A stretch of 64,000 nt of DNA from JAICYJ01 sp963797565 (GTDB lineage Bacteria > Actinomycetota > Thermoleophilia > Gaiellales > JAICJC01): contig CAWCPM010000008.1 in assembly GCA_963797565.1 (NCBI GenBank), positions 172,310-236,309 on the forward strand. The letters are read 5' to 3'. The notes beneath the pieces are model-generated. The model was given only the letters and a program-made list of their open reading frames with translations, had not been told where the DNA came from and made no database searches. The position numbers and the translations under genes were made by a program. Position 1 is the stretch's first letter. The number at the start of each line of letters is the position of its first letter. Shown in pieces: positions 55,634 to 64,000 of this stretch.

Positions 55634-56121
55634 TCACGGGGATCGACCACGTGCAGGTGGCGGCGCCGCCCGGATGCGAGGCGGCCGCCCGCAGCTTCTA
55701 CGGCGGGCTGCTGGAGCTGGCCGAGGTGGACAAGCCGCCGGCCCTGGCCGCGCGCGGCGGATGCTGGTTCGCGGTCGGCGGCCAGCAGCTGCACGTGGGC
55801 GTGGCCCAGCCGTTCACCCCGTCCGCCAAGGCCCATCCGGCCCTGGGCGCGGGCGACCGCGCGGCGCTCGAGACGCTGGCGGCGCGGCTGCAGGCGGCCG
55901 GGTACACGGTGCAGTGGGACGACGTGATCGCCGGCACCGCCCGGTTCTACGTGCACGACCCGTTCGGCAACCGGCTTGAACTCTTGACCCGAACCGAGAT
56001 TAGAGCGCAACTATCCTTGGTGTTCCACTACTCGCTCAACGGCCTTCTTGACGACCGCAGCACCGAGTACTGGGATTTCTGCTTTGAGTTGCTCGTCGAA
56101 CTGGGTGGCGCGACGATCTGA
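55630..56121 (+). CDS. VOC (glyoxalase-fold) protein with an abnormal C-terminus
   Basis: 163 aa. The VOC fold is convincing to about residue 118: ITGIDHVQVAAPPG with the metal His, WFAVGGQQLHVGV, then RFYVHDPFGNRLELL. Typical proteins end there. Here the frame runs on into a segment (LVFHYSLNGLLDDRSTEYW) that looks like the start of a dihydrofolate reductase-like protein, so a deletion or lost stop has fused the two. GTG start overlaps the otsA stop. Confidence 0.78.
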   Translation: MITGIDHVQVAAPPGCEAAARSFYGGLLELAEVDKPPALAARGGCWFAVGGQQLHVGVAQPFTPSAKAHPALGAGDRAALETLAARLQAAGYTVQWDDVIAGTARFYVHDPFGNRLELLTRTEIRAQLSLVFHYSLNGLLDDRSTEYWDFCFELLVELGGATI

Positions 56122-56560
56122 GCATTCATTCGACTTTCTCAAGACCGCTGACGCGCACGTCATGGGCCGCACCGCCTACAGGGTCTGGCCGTCAACCTCC
56201 CGGCAATCCCGACCATCCGTGGGCCGCATCATGAACGCTGGGCGCAAGGTCGTCTTCTCCTGGACACTGGAGCCCGCCGACTGGGCCAATACCACCTTCG
56301 CCCAGTACACTACGAGGAGATCGTCCAGCTCAGGCTGGGCGGCGACGGCCATATCGTGGTCTGGGGCGGCGTCGGCCTCTGGCGGTCGCTCATGCGGCTC
56401 GACCTGATCGCCGATGGCACCTCGGCTCGCACCCCTATGTGGCGGACGAGGGCACCCTGCTGTTCTACGACGTCCCCAAGTCGTATCGGCTGACCTGATC
56501 TCCAGCACGGCCTTGCAGCAGACCGGGATCCTCAGTTGCAGTCCGCTGGCATCGGCGTGA
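56008..56560 (+). pseudogene. decayed dihydrofolate reductase-family (RibD C-terminal-like) gene
   Basis: Parts of one protein appear in different frames in order: LVFHYSLNGLLDD, FDFLKTADAHVMGRTAY, PGNPDHPWAA, IMNAGRKVVFS, EIVQLRLGGDGHIVVWGGVG, HPYVADEGTLLFYDVPKSYRL and LISSTAL. At least four frame changes are needed, so it is not expressed as one protein. It fills the stretch between the VOC gene and moaC. Confidence 0.75.
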
Positions 56561-56569
56561 CTCAGCCCG

Positions 56570-56575
56570 TAGACT
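56570..56575 (+). promoter_or_regulatory. -10 box of moaC
   Basis: TAGACT, 7 nt, then ATG at 56583. Confidence 0.6.
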
Positions 56576-56582
56576 TCGCGCG

Positions 56583-57029
56583 ATGTCGGAGATCCGCATG
56601 ATCGACGTGGGCGACAAGCCCGTCAGCAAGCGGCGCGCGGTTGCGGTCGCGCACGTCACCATGGGCGACGAGGTGCGTGACCGGATCGTGGCCGGCAGCC
56701 TGCCCAAGGGGGACGTGCTGGCGGTGGCGCGCGTGGCCGGGATCATGGCCGCAAAGCGCACGCCCGACATCGTGCCGCTGTGCCATCCGCTGCCGCTGAC
56801 GCGCGTCGACGTGACCCCGGTGGTCGTCGAGGACGGCGTCACGATCACGGCCGCAGCCGAGACCACCGCCCAGACCGGCGTCGAGATGGAGGCCCTGACC
56901 GCCGTGCTGGCGGCGGCGCTGACCGTGTACGACATGACCAAGGGCCTCGACCCGGCCATCACGATCGACCATGCCTGCCTGCTCGAGAAGGACGGCGGCA
57001 AGTCGGGGCACTGGCGGAGACCTGAGTGA
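56583..57029 (+). CDS. moaC: cyclic pyranopterin monophosphate synthase MoaC
   Basis: 148 aa. It makes cyclic pyranopterin monophosphate in molybdenum cofactor synthesis. Key residues are visible: MIDVGDKPVSKRRAV, KRTPDIVPLCHPLPLT, GVEMEALTAV and the catalytic Lys/Asp in YDMTKGLDP. Leaderless start. It overlaps mogA by 4 bp. Confidence 0.95.
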   Translation: MSEIRMIDVGDKPVSKRRAVAVAHVTMGDEVRDRIVAGSLPKGDVLAVARVAGIMAAKRTPDIVPLCHPLPLTRVDVTPVVVEDGVTITAAAETTAQTGVEMEALTAVLAAALTVYDMTKGLDPAITIDHACLLEKDGGKSGHWRRPE

Positions 57030-57502
57030 GGGCGGCGGTGCTGACGGTGTCCGACGGCGTCGCGTCGGGGTCGCGTGAGGACACGAGCGGCGAGGTGCTG
57101 GCGGAGCGGGCCGCCTCGGCCGGGTTCGAGGTGGTCGAGCGGCGCACCGTCGCCGACGAGCGCGACCAGATCGCGGGCGCGCTCGAGCAGCTCGCCGGCC
57201 TGGCCGAGCTGGTGCTGACCACCGGCGGCACCGGGTTCGCACCGCGCGACGTGACACCCGAGGCGACCGCCGCGGTCGTCGAGCGGCCAACGCCGGGCCT
57301 GGACGAGGCGATGCGCGAGGTGTCCCGCCGAGCCTCGCCGCACGGCCTGCTGTCGCGCGGCTCGAGCGGCATCCGCGGCGCCGCGCTGATCATCAACTTC
57401 CCTGGCAGCCCGCGGGCCTGCGCCGAGTGCTTCGACGCGATCGCACCGGCGCTCGGCCACGGCATCGATCTGCTCACATCGCGGCCCACGGAGCATCCGT
57501 GA
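57026..57502 (+). CDS. mogA: molybdopterin adenylyltransferase (MogA/MoaB family)
   Basis: 158 aa, GTG start. VLTVSDGVASGSREDTSG, LVLTTGGTGFAPRDVTPEAT, and the SSGIRGAALIINFPGSPRA segment fit MogA. It adenylylates molybdopterin before MoeA adds the metal. Its stop overlaps the next start. Confidence 0.93.
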   Translation: MRAAVLTVSDGVASGSREDTSGEVLAERAASAGFEVVERRTVADERDQIAGALEQLAGLAELVLTTGGTGFAPRDVTPEATAAVVERPTPGLDEAMREVSRRASPHGLLSRGSSGIRGAALIINFPGSPRACAECFDAIAPALGHGIDLLTSRPTEHP

Positions 57503-58356
57503 CCACGACCGTGATCGCCCGGCGGTTCGTGTCGCTGGTCAAGTTCGAGCACACCATCTTCGCGCTGCCGTTCGCCTTCGTGGGCGCCATGCTGTCGATC
57601 GGCGAGGTGCCCTCGGCGGCCACGCTGGGCTGGGTGACGCTGGCGATGGTGGGCGCGCGCAGCCTGGCCATGGCGCTGAACCGCCTGATCGACGCCGAGA
57701 TCGACGCCCGCAACCCGCGCACCGCGGCCCGCGAGATCCCCAGCGGCCTCCTGTCCAACATCCAGGTGCTGGCCTTCTGCGGGCTGGCGCTGGCCGTGTT
57801 CCTGTTCGCCACCTGGCAGCTCGACCCGGTGGTGCGGTGGCTGTGGCCGATCCCGGTGCTGGCGTTCGTGATCTACCCCTACACCAAACGCTTCACCTGG
57901 CTCTGCCACCTTGCGCTGGGCCTGGCCACCGGGCTCGCCCCGATCGGGGCCTGGCTCGCGGTCAGCGGGGACGCCGACCTGGCGCCGTTCCTGCTGTGGT
58001 TCGCGGTGGCGCTCTGGATCGGCGGGTTCGACGTGATCTACGCCACCGGGGACGTCGACTTCGACCGCCGCGAGGGGCTGTACTCGCTGCCCGCGCGGTT
58101 CGGGATCGGCCCGGCCCTGATGGTGACCCGGATCTGCCACCTGCTCGCCGTCTGCCTGCTGATCGCCGTGGGCGTGTCGCTGGGGCTGGGCCCGTTCTAC
58201 TACCTGGGGCTGGCCGTGGTGGCGGCACTGCTGGGCTATGAGAACTCGATCGTCCACCCCGACGACCTGTCTCGCGTCAACGTCGCCTTCTTCACGCTGA
58301 ACGGCGTCATCTCGGTCGTCTTTCTGGCCGGGGTGCTGGCCGATGTCCTCGCCTGA
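57499..58356 (+). CDS. UbiA-family prenyltransferase (MqnP-like)
   Basis: 285 aa, about eight helices. The first Asp-rich motif reads NRLIDAEIDARNPRT and the second DVIYATGDVDFDRREGL, binding the Mg-diphosphate of the prenyl donor. FEHTIFALPFAFVGAML is typical of the menaquinone/futalosine-pathway group (MqnP). GTG start overlaps mogA. It precedes the cytochrome c maturation genes by overlap. Confidence 0.85.
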   Translation: MTTTVIARRFVSLVKFEHTIFALPFAFVGAMLSIGEVPSAATLGWVTLAMVGARSLAMALNRLIDAEIDARNPRTAAREIPSGLLSNIQVLAFCGLALAVFLFATWQLDPVVRWLWPIPVLAFVIYPYTKRFTWLCHLALGLATGLAPIGAWLAVSGDADLAPFLLWFAVALWIGGFDVIYATGDVDFDRREGLYSLPARFGIGPALMVTRICHLLAVCLLIAVGVSLGLGPFYYLGLAVVAALLGYENSIVHPDDLSRVNVAFFTLNGVISVVFLAGVLADVLA

Positions 58357-58982
58357 GCCTGCGCCGGCCGTCCGCTGCGACGGCCTCACCCGCCGCTACG
58401 GCGAGCGGGTGGCGCTGGACGCGGTCAGCCTGACGGTGGCGCCCGGTCGAGCGACTGCTCCTGACCGGCGGCAACGGCGCCGGCAAGACGACGCTGTTGC
58501 GCGTACTGGCAACGGTGCTGCGTCCCCACGCCGGCGAGGTGGCGATCGACGGCCACGCCCTGCCACGTGACGCCCGCAAGGTGCGCCCCGCCATCGGCTA
58601 CGTCGGGCACGAGCCGCTGGTCTACCCCGTGCTGACCGCGCGCGAGAACCTGGAGCTGTACGCGGCGCTGTACGGCGTGGGCCGCGAGCGGATCGAGCAG
58701 GTGCTCGACCTGGCCGGGCTCGGCGGCCGCGGCGGCGACCCGGCCGGCGAGCTGTCGCGGGGCCTGCGCCAGCGGCTGGGCCTGGCGCGGGCGATGCTGC
58801 ACTCACCCTCGCTGCTGCTGCTGGACGAGCCCACCACCGGGCTCGACGAGGACGGTCGTGAGCGCCTGCGCGGCGTGCTGGACGCCCACCGCGGCGCGGC
58901 CGTGATCGCCACGCACGAGCCGGACTGGTTCGCCGGGCTGGAGCACGGCCGGCTGCGGCTGGCGGCGGGCCGGGCGGCATGA
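58343..58982 (+). CDS. ccmA: haem exporter ATPase CcmA (frameshifted)
   Basis: About 212 aa after removing an extra C near 58448. The first 35 residues (LTRRYGERVALDAVSLTVAPG) then join RLLLTGGNGAGKTTLLRVLATV with Walker A. Later LSRGLRQRLGLARAM is the signature and LLLLDEPTTGLDE Walker B. CcmA with CcmB handles haem for cytochrome c assembly. The start overlaps the UbiA gene by 14 bp. Confidence 0.88.
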
Positions 58983-59656
58983 GGGCCTACCGGGCGCTGC
59001 TTCGCAAGGACCTGCTCCTGGAGCTGCGCGGCCGCGAGCTGGTGCCCGCCATGGTGGTGTTCGTGGTGGGCGCGCTGGTGCTGGTGCGGCTGGGCCTGGG
59101 CGGCGAGCGGCTGGCCGGCGGCACCCGCGCTGCCACCGGCCTCCTGTGGGTGGTGGTGGTGTTCACCTCGATGCTGGCGCTGGTGCGCAGCTTCGCCCAG
59201 GAGCGCGAGCACGGCATCTGGGACGGCCTGCTTTCGGCCCCCGCCGACCGCTCCGCGATCTGGGCCGCGCGGGCCAGCGCCACCTTCCTGTTCCTGGGCG
59301 TGACGCAGGCGGTCGCGTTGCCGCTGTTCTGGCTGTTCTTCCTCCAGGACGGCCGTTCGCCGTCGCTGGCCGTGCTGGCGGCGGCGCTGGCGCTGGCCGA
59401 CCTGGGCGTTGCCATGCTGGGCGCGCTGCTGGCCGGGCTGGTCTCCAACGTGCGCGCCCGCGAGGTGCTGCTGCCGGTGCTGTTCCTGCCCTTCGCGCTG
59501 CCGCTTGTGAGCGTCGCGGTGCGCATGACGGTGGACTCAATTCCCCCGCAAAATGGCGGTTTGGGCGCACTTCAGGGGCTCGGGTTTCTGGCTCTCTATG
59601 ATACGATCTTTGCGCTCTTGGGCTGGGCGCTTTTCGAGTACGTCGTGGAGGACTGA
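58979..59656 (+). CDS. ccmB: haem exporter permease CcmB
   Basis: 225 aa, six helices. RALLRKDLLLELRGRELV, SFAQEREHGIWDGLLSAPADRSAIW and LALADLGVAMLGALLAGLVSNVRAREVLLPVLFLPFALPL fit CcmB. ATG overlaps the ccmA stop. Partner of CcmA. Confidence 0.92.
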   Translation: MRAYRALLRKDLLLELRGRELVPAMVVFVVGALVLVRLGLGGERLAGGTRAATGLLWVVVVFTSMLALVRSFAQEREHGIWDGLLSAPADRSAIWAARASATFLFLGVTQAVALPLFWLFFLQDGRSPSLAVLAAALALADLGVAMLGALLAGLVSNVRAREVLLPVLFLPFALPLVSVAVRMTVDSIPPQNGGLGALQGLGFLALYDTIFALLGWALFEYVVED

Positions 59657-59662
59657 ACGCTG

Positions 59663-60373
59663 GTGAACGGCTCGCACAGGGCCCGCCCGGACCGGGCCAC
59701 TGCCGCCGCCACGGCGGCCGCGCTGCTGATGGCGCTGGCCTTGGCGATGATCTTTTTCTACGTCCCCACCGACGTCAGCGAGGGCTACTCGCAGCGCATC
59801 TTCTACTTCCACGTGCCGATCGCGCTGACGACGTACTTCCTGTTCACCTGGGGGGCGGTGAACGGCGCCCGCTACCTCCTGAAGCGCGACATGTCGCTCG
59901 ACCTGAAGAGCTACGTGCCCATGCACCTGGGCGTGATCTTCGGTTCGCTGACGCTCGTCACCGGCTCGATCTGGGCCAACATCGCCTGGGGCACCTGGTG
60001 GTTTTGGGGCGACACCCAGCTGACCACGTTCCTGATCATCTTCCTGTTCAACTGCGCCTACTTCATGCTGCGCTTCTCGGTCGAGCCGGGCGAGCGCCGG
60101 GCCACCTTCTCGGCCGTCTACGCGGTGCTGGGCGTGGGCCTGATCCCGCTGTCGGTGATCGGCGTGCACGTCGCCCAGACCAACGACCTGATCCATCCAA
60201 TCACCTTCAACGAGAACGGTGTCAACATGGACGGCAGCATGTTCCTGACGTTCCTTGTGGCGCTGGCGGCGATGATCACGCTCGCGGTGACCATGTATCT
60301 GATCGAGCTGCGCGGCAAGCGGATCGACGACCGCCTGCGCGCCATCCGCCGGCTGGCCGGGGGCGAGGCGTGA
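59663..60373 (+). CDS. ccmC: haem handling protein CcmC
   Basis: 236 aa, six helices. YSQRIFYFHVPIALTTYFLF gives the first haem His, WANIAWGTWWFWGDTQLTT is the WWD (tryptophan-rich) domain, and VIGVHVAQTNDLIHP gives the second His. It loads haem on CcmE. GTG start 6 nt after the ccmB stop. Confidence 0.95.
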   Translation: MNGSHRARPDRATAAATAAALLMALALAMIFFYVPTDVSEGYSQRIFYFHVPIALTTYFLFTWGAVNGARYLLKRDMSLDLKSYVPMHLGVIFGSLTLVTGSIWANIAWGTWWFWGDTQLTTFLIIFLFNCAYFMLRFSVEPGERRATFSAVYAVLGVGLIPLSVIGVHVAQTNDLIHPITFNENGVNMDGSMFLTFLVALAAMITLAVTMYLIELRGKRIDDRLRAIRRLAGGEA

Positions 60374-60534
60374 TCGACGAGTTCGCGGTCAAGTCGGTGG
60401 CCGCCGTCTACGGGCTGGCCTGGGTCGTGACGCTGGCCTACATCGGCATCCTCAACGCCAAGATGGGGCGGATGGAACGGCAGCTGGACGAGATCGCGGC
60501 GCTGATGGAGCGCAGGGCGGCCAGGGATGCCTGA
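60370..60534 (+). CDS. CcmD-like small membrane protein
   Basis: 54 aa, GTG start overlapping ccmC by 4 bp. One helix (SVAAVYGLAWVVTLAYIGIL) and a charged C-terminal helix (KMGRMERQLDEIAALMERR) match the form of CcmD, which frees holo-CcmE. Position supports the call more than sequence does. It overlaps hemA by 8 bp. Confidence 0.75.
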   Translation: MIDEFAVKSVAAVYGLAWVVTLAYIGILNAKMGRMERQLDEIAALMERRAARDA

Positions 60535-61786
60535 CCAGGTGCACCTGCTGCTGGTCGGCACCAGCCACCGGCATGCCCCGATCGCGGTGCGCGAGCAGCT
60601 GGCGGCGCAGGCTCACGGGCAGCGGCTGATCGAGGCGGTGATCGCCGAGGACGCGGTGATCGAGGCGGTGGGTCTCTCCACCTGCAACCGCTGCGAGCTG
60701 TACATGGTGGGGTCGGATCCCGAGGCCATGCGCGAGGCGGCGCTGCGGCGCCTGGCCGACTACGCGCACCGCAGCGAGAGCGCGCTCGAGCCGCTGCTGT
60801 ACGTGCGCGAGGGCGGCGACGCGGCCGAGCATCTGTTCGAGGTGGCCGGCGGCCTCGACTCGCTGGTGCCGGGCGAGGCCCAGATCCTGGCCCAGATCCG
60901 CGAGTCCTACCAGCACGCCCGCGAGATGGGATCGACCGGCACGGTCTCCAACCGGCTGTTCCACGAGGCGCTCGAGGCGGGCAAGCGCGTCCGGCACGAG
61001 ACCGCGATCGGCCGCTCGAACGCGTCGGTTGCATCCGTCGCCGCCGAGCTTGTGCGCGAGCGGCTGGGCGACCTCGGCGGCGCCCGCGTGCTGATCGTGG
61101 GGGCGGGCAAGGTGGCCGAGCTGGTCGCCCAGAACCTGGCCTCGCGGGGCGGCGTCGAGATCGTGGTGGCCAACCGCAGCGTCGAGCGCGGCGCCGCCCT
61201 GGCCGAGCGGTTCAACGGCACCAGCGTCCCGCTCGACCAGCTGGCCGAGGCGGTGGCGGAGGCCGACGTCGTGGTCAGCTCGACCGTGTCGGATGGGTAC
61301 CTGATCGGCCCCGGCGACGTCCCCCCGGGCCGCCGCGTCCTGGTCGACCTGGCGCTGCCCCGGGACATCGATCCGGCCGTCGCAGCGATCGACGGTGTCA
61401 CGCTGGTCAACATCGACGACCTCGAGGAGACGGTGCTGCACAACATCGGCCTGCGCCAGGTCGAGGCCGCGCAGGCGTATGCGATCGTGGCCGTGCAGGC
61501 CAACGAGTTCCGCAGCTGGCTGGCCGCGCTCGAGGTGGTGCCGGCGATCACCCAGCTGCGGGCGCTGGCCGAGCAGATCCGCCGCGACGAGCTGCAGCGC
61601 ATGGACGGCCGCTGGGAGTCGCTCTCCGAGGCCGACCGCGAGCGCGTCGACCAGCTCACGCGCAGCATGCTGAACAAGCTGCTGCACCGGCCCACCGTGC
61701 GGCTCAAGGAGCTTGCCGCCGAGCACGGCGATGCCGCGCACGTGGCCGCCATGAACGAGCTGTTCGGCCTCAGCTCACGGCCGTGA
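60527..61786 (+). CDS. hemA: glutamyl-tRNA reductase
   Basis: 419 aa. First enzyme of tetrapyrrole synthesis from glutamyl-tRNA. Catalytic Cys in GLSTCNRCELYMV, VPGEAQILAQIRESYQ, NADPH site VLIVGAGKVAELVAQNL, and the C-terminal dimerisation helices (LTRSMLNKLLHRPTVRLKE). Start overlaps the CcmD-like gene, linking haem synthesis and cytochrome c maturation. Confidence 0.96.
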   Translation: MPDQVHLLLVGTSHRHAPIAVREQLAAQAHGQRLIEAVIAEDAVIEAVGLSTCNRCELYMVGSDPEAMREAALRRLADYAHRSESALEPLLYVREGGDAAEHLFEVAGGLDSLVPGEAQILAQIRESYQHAREMGSTGTVSNRLFHEALEAGKRVRHETAIGRSNASVASVAAELVRERLGDLGGARVLIVGAGKVAELVAQNLASRGGVEIVVANRSVERGAALAERFNGTSVPLDQLAEAVAEADVVVSSTVSDGYLIGPGDVPPGRRVLVDLALPRDIDPAVAAIDGVTLVNIDDLEETVLHNIGLRQVEAAQAYAIVAVQANEFRSWLAALEVVPAITQLRALAEQIRRDELQRMDGRWESLSEADRERVDQLTRSMLNKLLHRPTVRLKELAAEHGDAAHVAAMNELFGLSSRP

Positions 61787-62541
61787 TCCGGCTGGGCACG
61801 CGCGGCAGCGCGCTGGCTCGGGCCCAGGCGGGATGGGTGGCGGACCGTCTGGACGACGCCGAGCTGGTCGTGATCGAGACGGCCGGCGACCGCGACCGCG
61901 AGCGCCGCTACGACCAGATCGGCGACGGGCGCGCGGTGTTCACCCGCGAGATCGAGCAGGCGCTGCTGGACGGCCGCATCGACGTGGCGGTGCACAGCGC
62001 CAAGGATCTGACCGGCGACATGCCGGCCGGCCTCGAGATCGCGGCCGTGCCAGAGCGTGAGGACCCGCGGGATGCCTGCTGCGGGCCGTACGGCTCGCTG
62101 GCCGAGATCCCCGCCGGCGCCCGCATCGGCACATCGTCGGCGCGCCGGGCGGGACTGCTTGGCGTGCTGCGGCCCGACCTGGAGGTGGTGCCGCTGCGCG
62201 GCAACGTCGACACGCGGCTGCGAAAGCTGGACGCGGGCGAGGCCGACGCGATCGTGCTGGCCGCCGCCGGGCTGGTGCGGCTGGGTCTGCTCAGCCGTAT
62301 CGGCTTCCTGTTCGATCCGGCCGAGTTCGTGCCCGAGGCCGGCCAGGGAGCGCTGGCGCTGCAGGTGCGAAGCGGCGAGGCGGAGCTGGTGTCGGCGCTC
62401 GACCATGCGCCGTCGCACCGGCGCGTGGATGCCGAGCGCGCCCGGGTTGCGGAGCTGGGCGGCGGCTGCACGGTGCCGGTGGCGGCGCACGCCTGGTTCG
62501 AGCGGGGCGAGCTGCACGTGCAGTCGTGGGTGGCGCCGTGA
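61783..62541 (+). CDS. hemC: porphobilinogen deaminase, short C-terminus
   Basis: 252 aa against about 300-315 usually. It joins four porphobilinogens. Seen: RLGTRGSALARAQA, VAVHSAKDLTGDMPAGL with the catalytic Asp, GTSSARR, VPLRGNVDTRL, PEAGQGALALQ, and the cofactor cysteine in LGGGCTVPVAA. The last 45-60 residues of domain 3 are missing because the next gene starts there. GTG start overlaps hemA. Confidence 0.93.
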   Translation: MIRLGTRGSALARAQAGWVADRLDDAELVVIETAGDRDRERRYDQIGDGRAVFTREIEQALLDGRIDVAVHSAKDLTGDMPAGLEIAAVPEREDPRDACCGPYGSLAEIPAGARIGTSSARRAGLLGVLRPDLEVVPLRGNVDTRLRKLDAGEADAIVLAAAGLVRLGLLSRIGFLFDPAEFVPEAGQGALALQVRSGEAELVSALDHAPSHRRVDAERARVAELGGGCTVPVAAHAWFERGELHVQSWVAP

Positions 62542-63982
62542 CCGTGTACCTGGTGGGCGCGGGACCGGGCGACCCCGGGCTGCTGACGGTGCGCGGGCGG
62601 GAGCTGCTGGGCCGCTGCGACGCGCTCGTCTACGACCGGCTGGCCGATCCCCGGATCGTGGCGCTCGCGCCGGCCGTCTGCAGAGCGGGTCTACGCCGGC
62701 AAGGAGCCGGACCGGCACGCGCTCTCCCAGGAGCAGATCAACTCACTGCTGGTCGAGCTGGCCGGCCGGCATTCCTGCGTCGTGCGGCTGAAGGGCGGAG
62801 ATCCGTTCGTGTTCGGCCGCGGCGGCGAGGAGGCGCAGGTGCTGGCGCAGGCGGGAATCGACTGGGAGGTGGTGCCCGGCATCTCATCGGCCTACGCGGT
62901 GCCGGCCTACGCGGGCATCCCGGTCACCCAGCGCGGGGTCGCCGCCCAGTTCACGGTCGTGACCGGCCACGAGGATCCCACCAAGCCCGAGAGCGACCTT
63001 GACTGGGCCTCGCTCGCGTCCACGCCGGGCACGCTGGTGTTCCTGATGGGCGTGCGCGCGCTTCGGGCGAACGCGGCCCGCCTGATCGAGCAGGGCATGG
63101 CCGGGGATACGCCGGCCGCGGTGATCTCCCACGGCACCCGCCCCGGGCAGCGCACGGTGGTGGCGCCGCTGTCCGAGATCGCCGAGGCAGCGGCAGACCT
63201 CCCGGCGCCGGCGATCACGCTGGTCGGCGCCGTGGCGTCGCTGCGCGAGCAGCTGGCCTGGTATGAGCGGCGGCCGCTGTTCGGGCTGCGGGTGGTGGTG
63301 ACGCGGGCGCGGGCACAGGCCAGCGGGCTGGCCGCGCGCCTGTCCGAGCTGGGGGCGCAGGTGGTGGAGGCGCCTGGGATCGCGATCGAGCCGCTCGAGT
63401 TCCGGCCGCCCGACCTGTGCGTCGTACGACATCGTCTGCCTGACCAGCGCCAACGGGGTGGGGCGGCTGCTGGCCGGGGACGTGCGGACGCTGCACGGGG
63501 TGACCGTGGCGGCGGTCGGCCGCGCCACCGCCGATGCGCTGGCTGCGCGCGGGATCGTCGCCGACGTCGTGCCGCAGCAGGCGGTGTCGGACGCGCTGCC
63601 GGACGCGCTGGGCGAGGTCGGCGGCAAGCGGGTGCTGGTGGCGACGGCGGAGGGAGCGCGAACGGTGCTGCCCGACGAGCTGCGGGCGCGCGGCGCGGCG
63701 GTCGACGTGCTGCACCTCTACCGGACGCTGCGCGAGCCGGTCGATCGCGAGGCGGTGGTCGCGTCCGACCTGGTCACGTTCACGTCGTCATCGACCGTCG
63801 AGAACGTGCTGGGAGCGCTGGCGCCGGCCGACCTGGCCGCGATCCGGGCGGTCTCGATCGGGCCGGTCACGAGCGGGTCGCTGCGAGCGCACGGCGTCGA
63901 GCCGGTGGTCGAGGCTGATCCGCACGACGTGGAGGGTCTGGTCGCGGCGGTGCTGGATGCCTCCCGCGGACTGGATGATTGA
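62538..63982 (+). CDS. uroporphyrinogen-III methyltransferase/synthase fusion (CobA-HemD, two frameshifts)
   Basis: About 480 aa after two extra bases near 62679 and 63418. The CobA half: VYLVGAGPGDPGLLTVRG, VYAGKEPDRH, RLKGGDPFVFGRGGEE, VVPGISSAYAVPAYAGIPVTQRG. The HemD half starts near LRVVVTRARAQASGLAARL and includes VCLTSANGVGRLL, VAAVGRATADALAA and VTFTSSSTVENVL. It makes uroporphyrinogen III and starts siroheme or cobalamin synthesis. GTG overlaps hemC. The last 18 bases of the window hold nothing. Confidence 0.9.
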
Positions 63983-64000
63983 TTCCATATCCGCGTGATG

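Overview
The window looks like chromosomal DNA of a high-GC actinobacterium. The marks are very high GC, many GTG and TTG starts, start codons overlapping stops (GTGA, ATGA), -10 boxes sitting 5-8 nt before start codons (leaderless mRNAs), an RskA-type anti-sigma factor, class E-type sortases, and the ffs-dnaX-ybaB-recR and hemA-hemC-cobA/hemD orders. A deep-branching class such as Thermoleophilia is my inference from gene content, not proven. No phage, insertion sequence or CRISPR array was seen. Most of the window is ordinary core metabolism and envelope biology.

Layout. 1-9 kb: the end of an MFS exporter, RecQ, an ASCH protein, a membrane-anchored nuclease, a phosphoesterase, an RHH regulator / 53-aa protein / DUF4097 operon, an Asp23-family protein, and an ECF sigma/anti-sigma pair. 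8.7-12.8 kb: a zinc-ribbon membrane protein, asd, lysC and a PLP decarboxylase. 12.9-16.5 kb: recR, ybaB, dnaX, SRP RNA, a cNMP-binding protein and tRNA-Ser. 16.5-21.5 kb: a potassium locus (Kup, stand-alone USP, KdpE-like regulator, shortened KdpD-like kinase) and tRNA-Val. 21.8-31.7 kb: a phosphate-uptake operon with three different PstS-like proteins, PstC, PstA and PstB, followed by a sortase-like membrane protein lacking its cysteine, a lipoprotein and a lytic-transglycosylase-like protein. 31.7-36.1 kb: an XRE regulator divergent from a sulfate ABC transporter. 36-39.7 kb: a MacB-like ABC pair. 39.7-45.8 kb: chorismate mutase, a CPBP protease, a HAD phosphatase, a metal/cobalamin-binding lipoprotein, MscS and a class A PBP. 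45.8-52.8 kb: MoeA, a class E sortase, an M28 membrane peptidase, a two-component system and HtrA. 52.9-56.6 kb: TreT-like and OtsA-like trehalose enzymes, a VOC protein and a decayed DHFR-like gene. 56.6-64 kb: moaC, mogA, a UbiA-type prenyltransferase, ccmABC plus a CcmD-like protein, hemA, hemC and a cobA-hemD fusion, pointing to coupled haem synthesis and cytochrome c maturation.

Two features run through the whole window. First, about 19 genes have a TANNNT-like -10 box 5-8 nt before the start codon. Second, thirteen single-base frameshifts split otherwise convincing genes, and every one is an apparent +1 insertion. The likeliest cause is insertion-biased sequence error, but the one-sided pattern deserves a check against reads. 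The most unusual gene set is the three-PstS operon with its embedded sortase-like protein.
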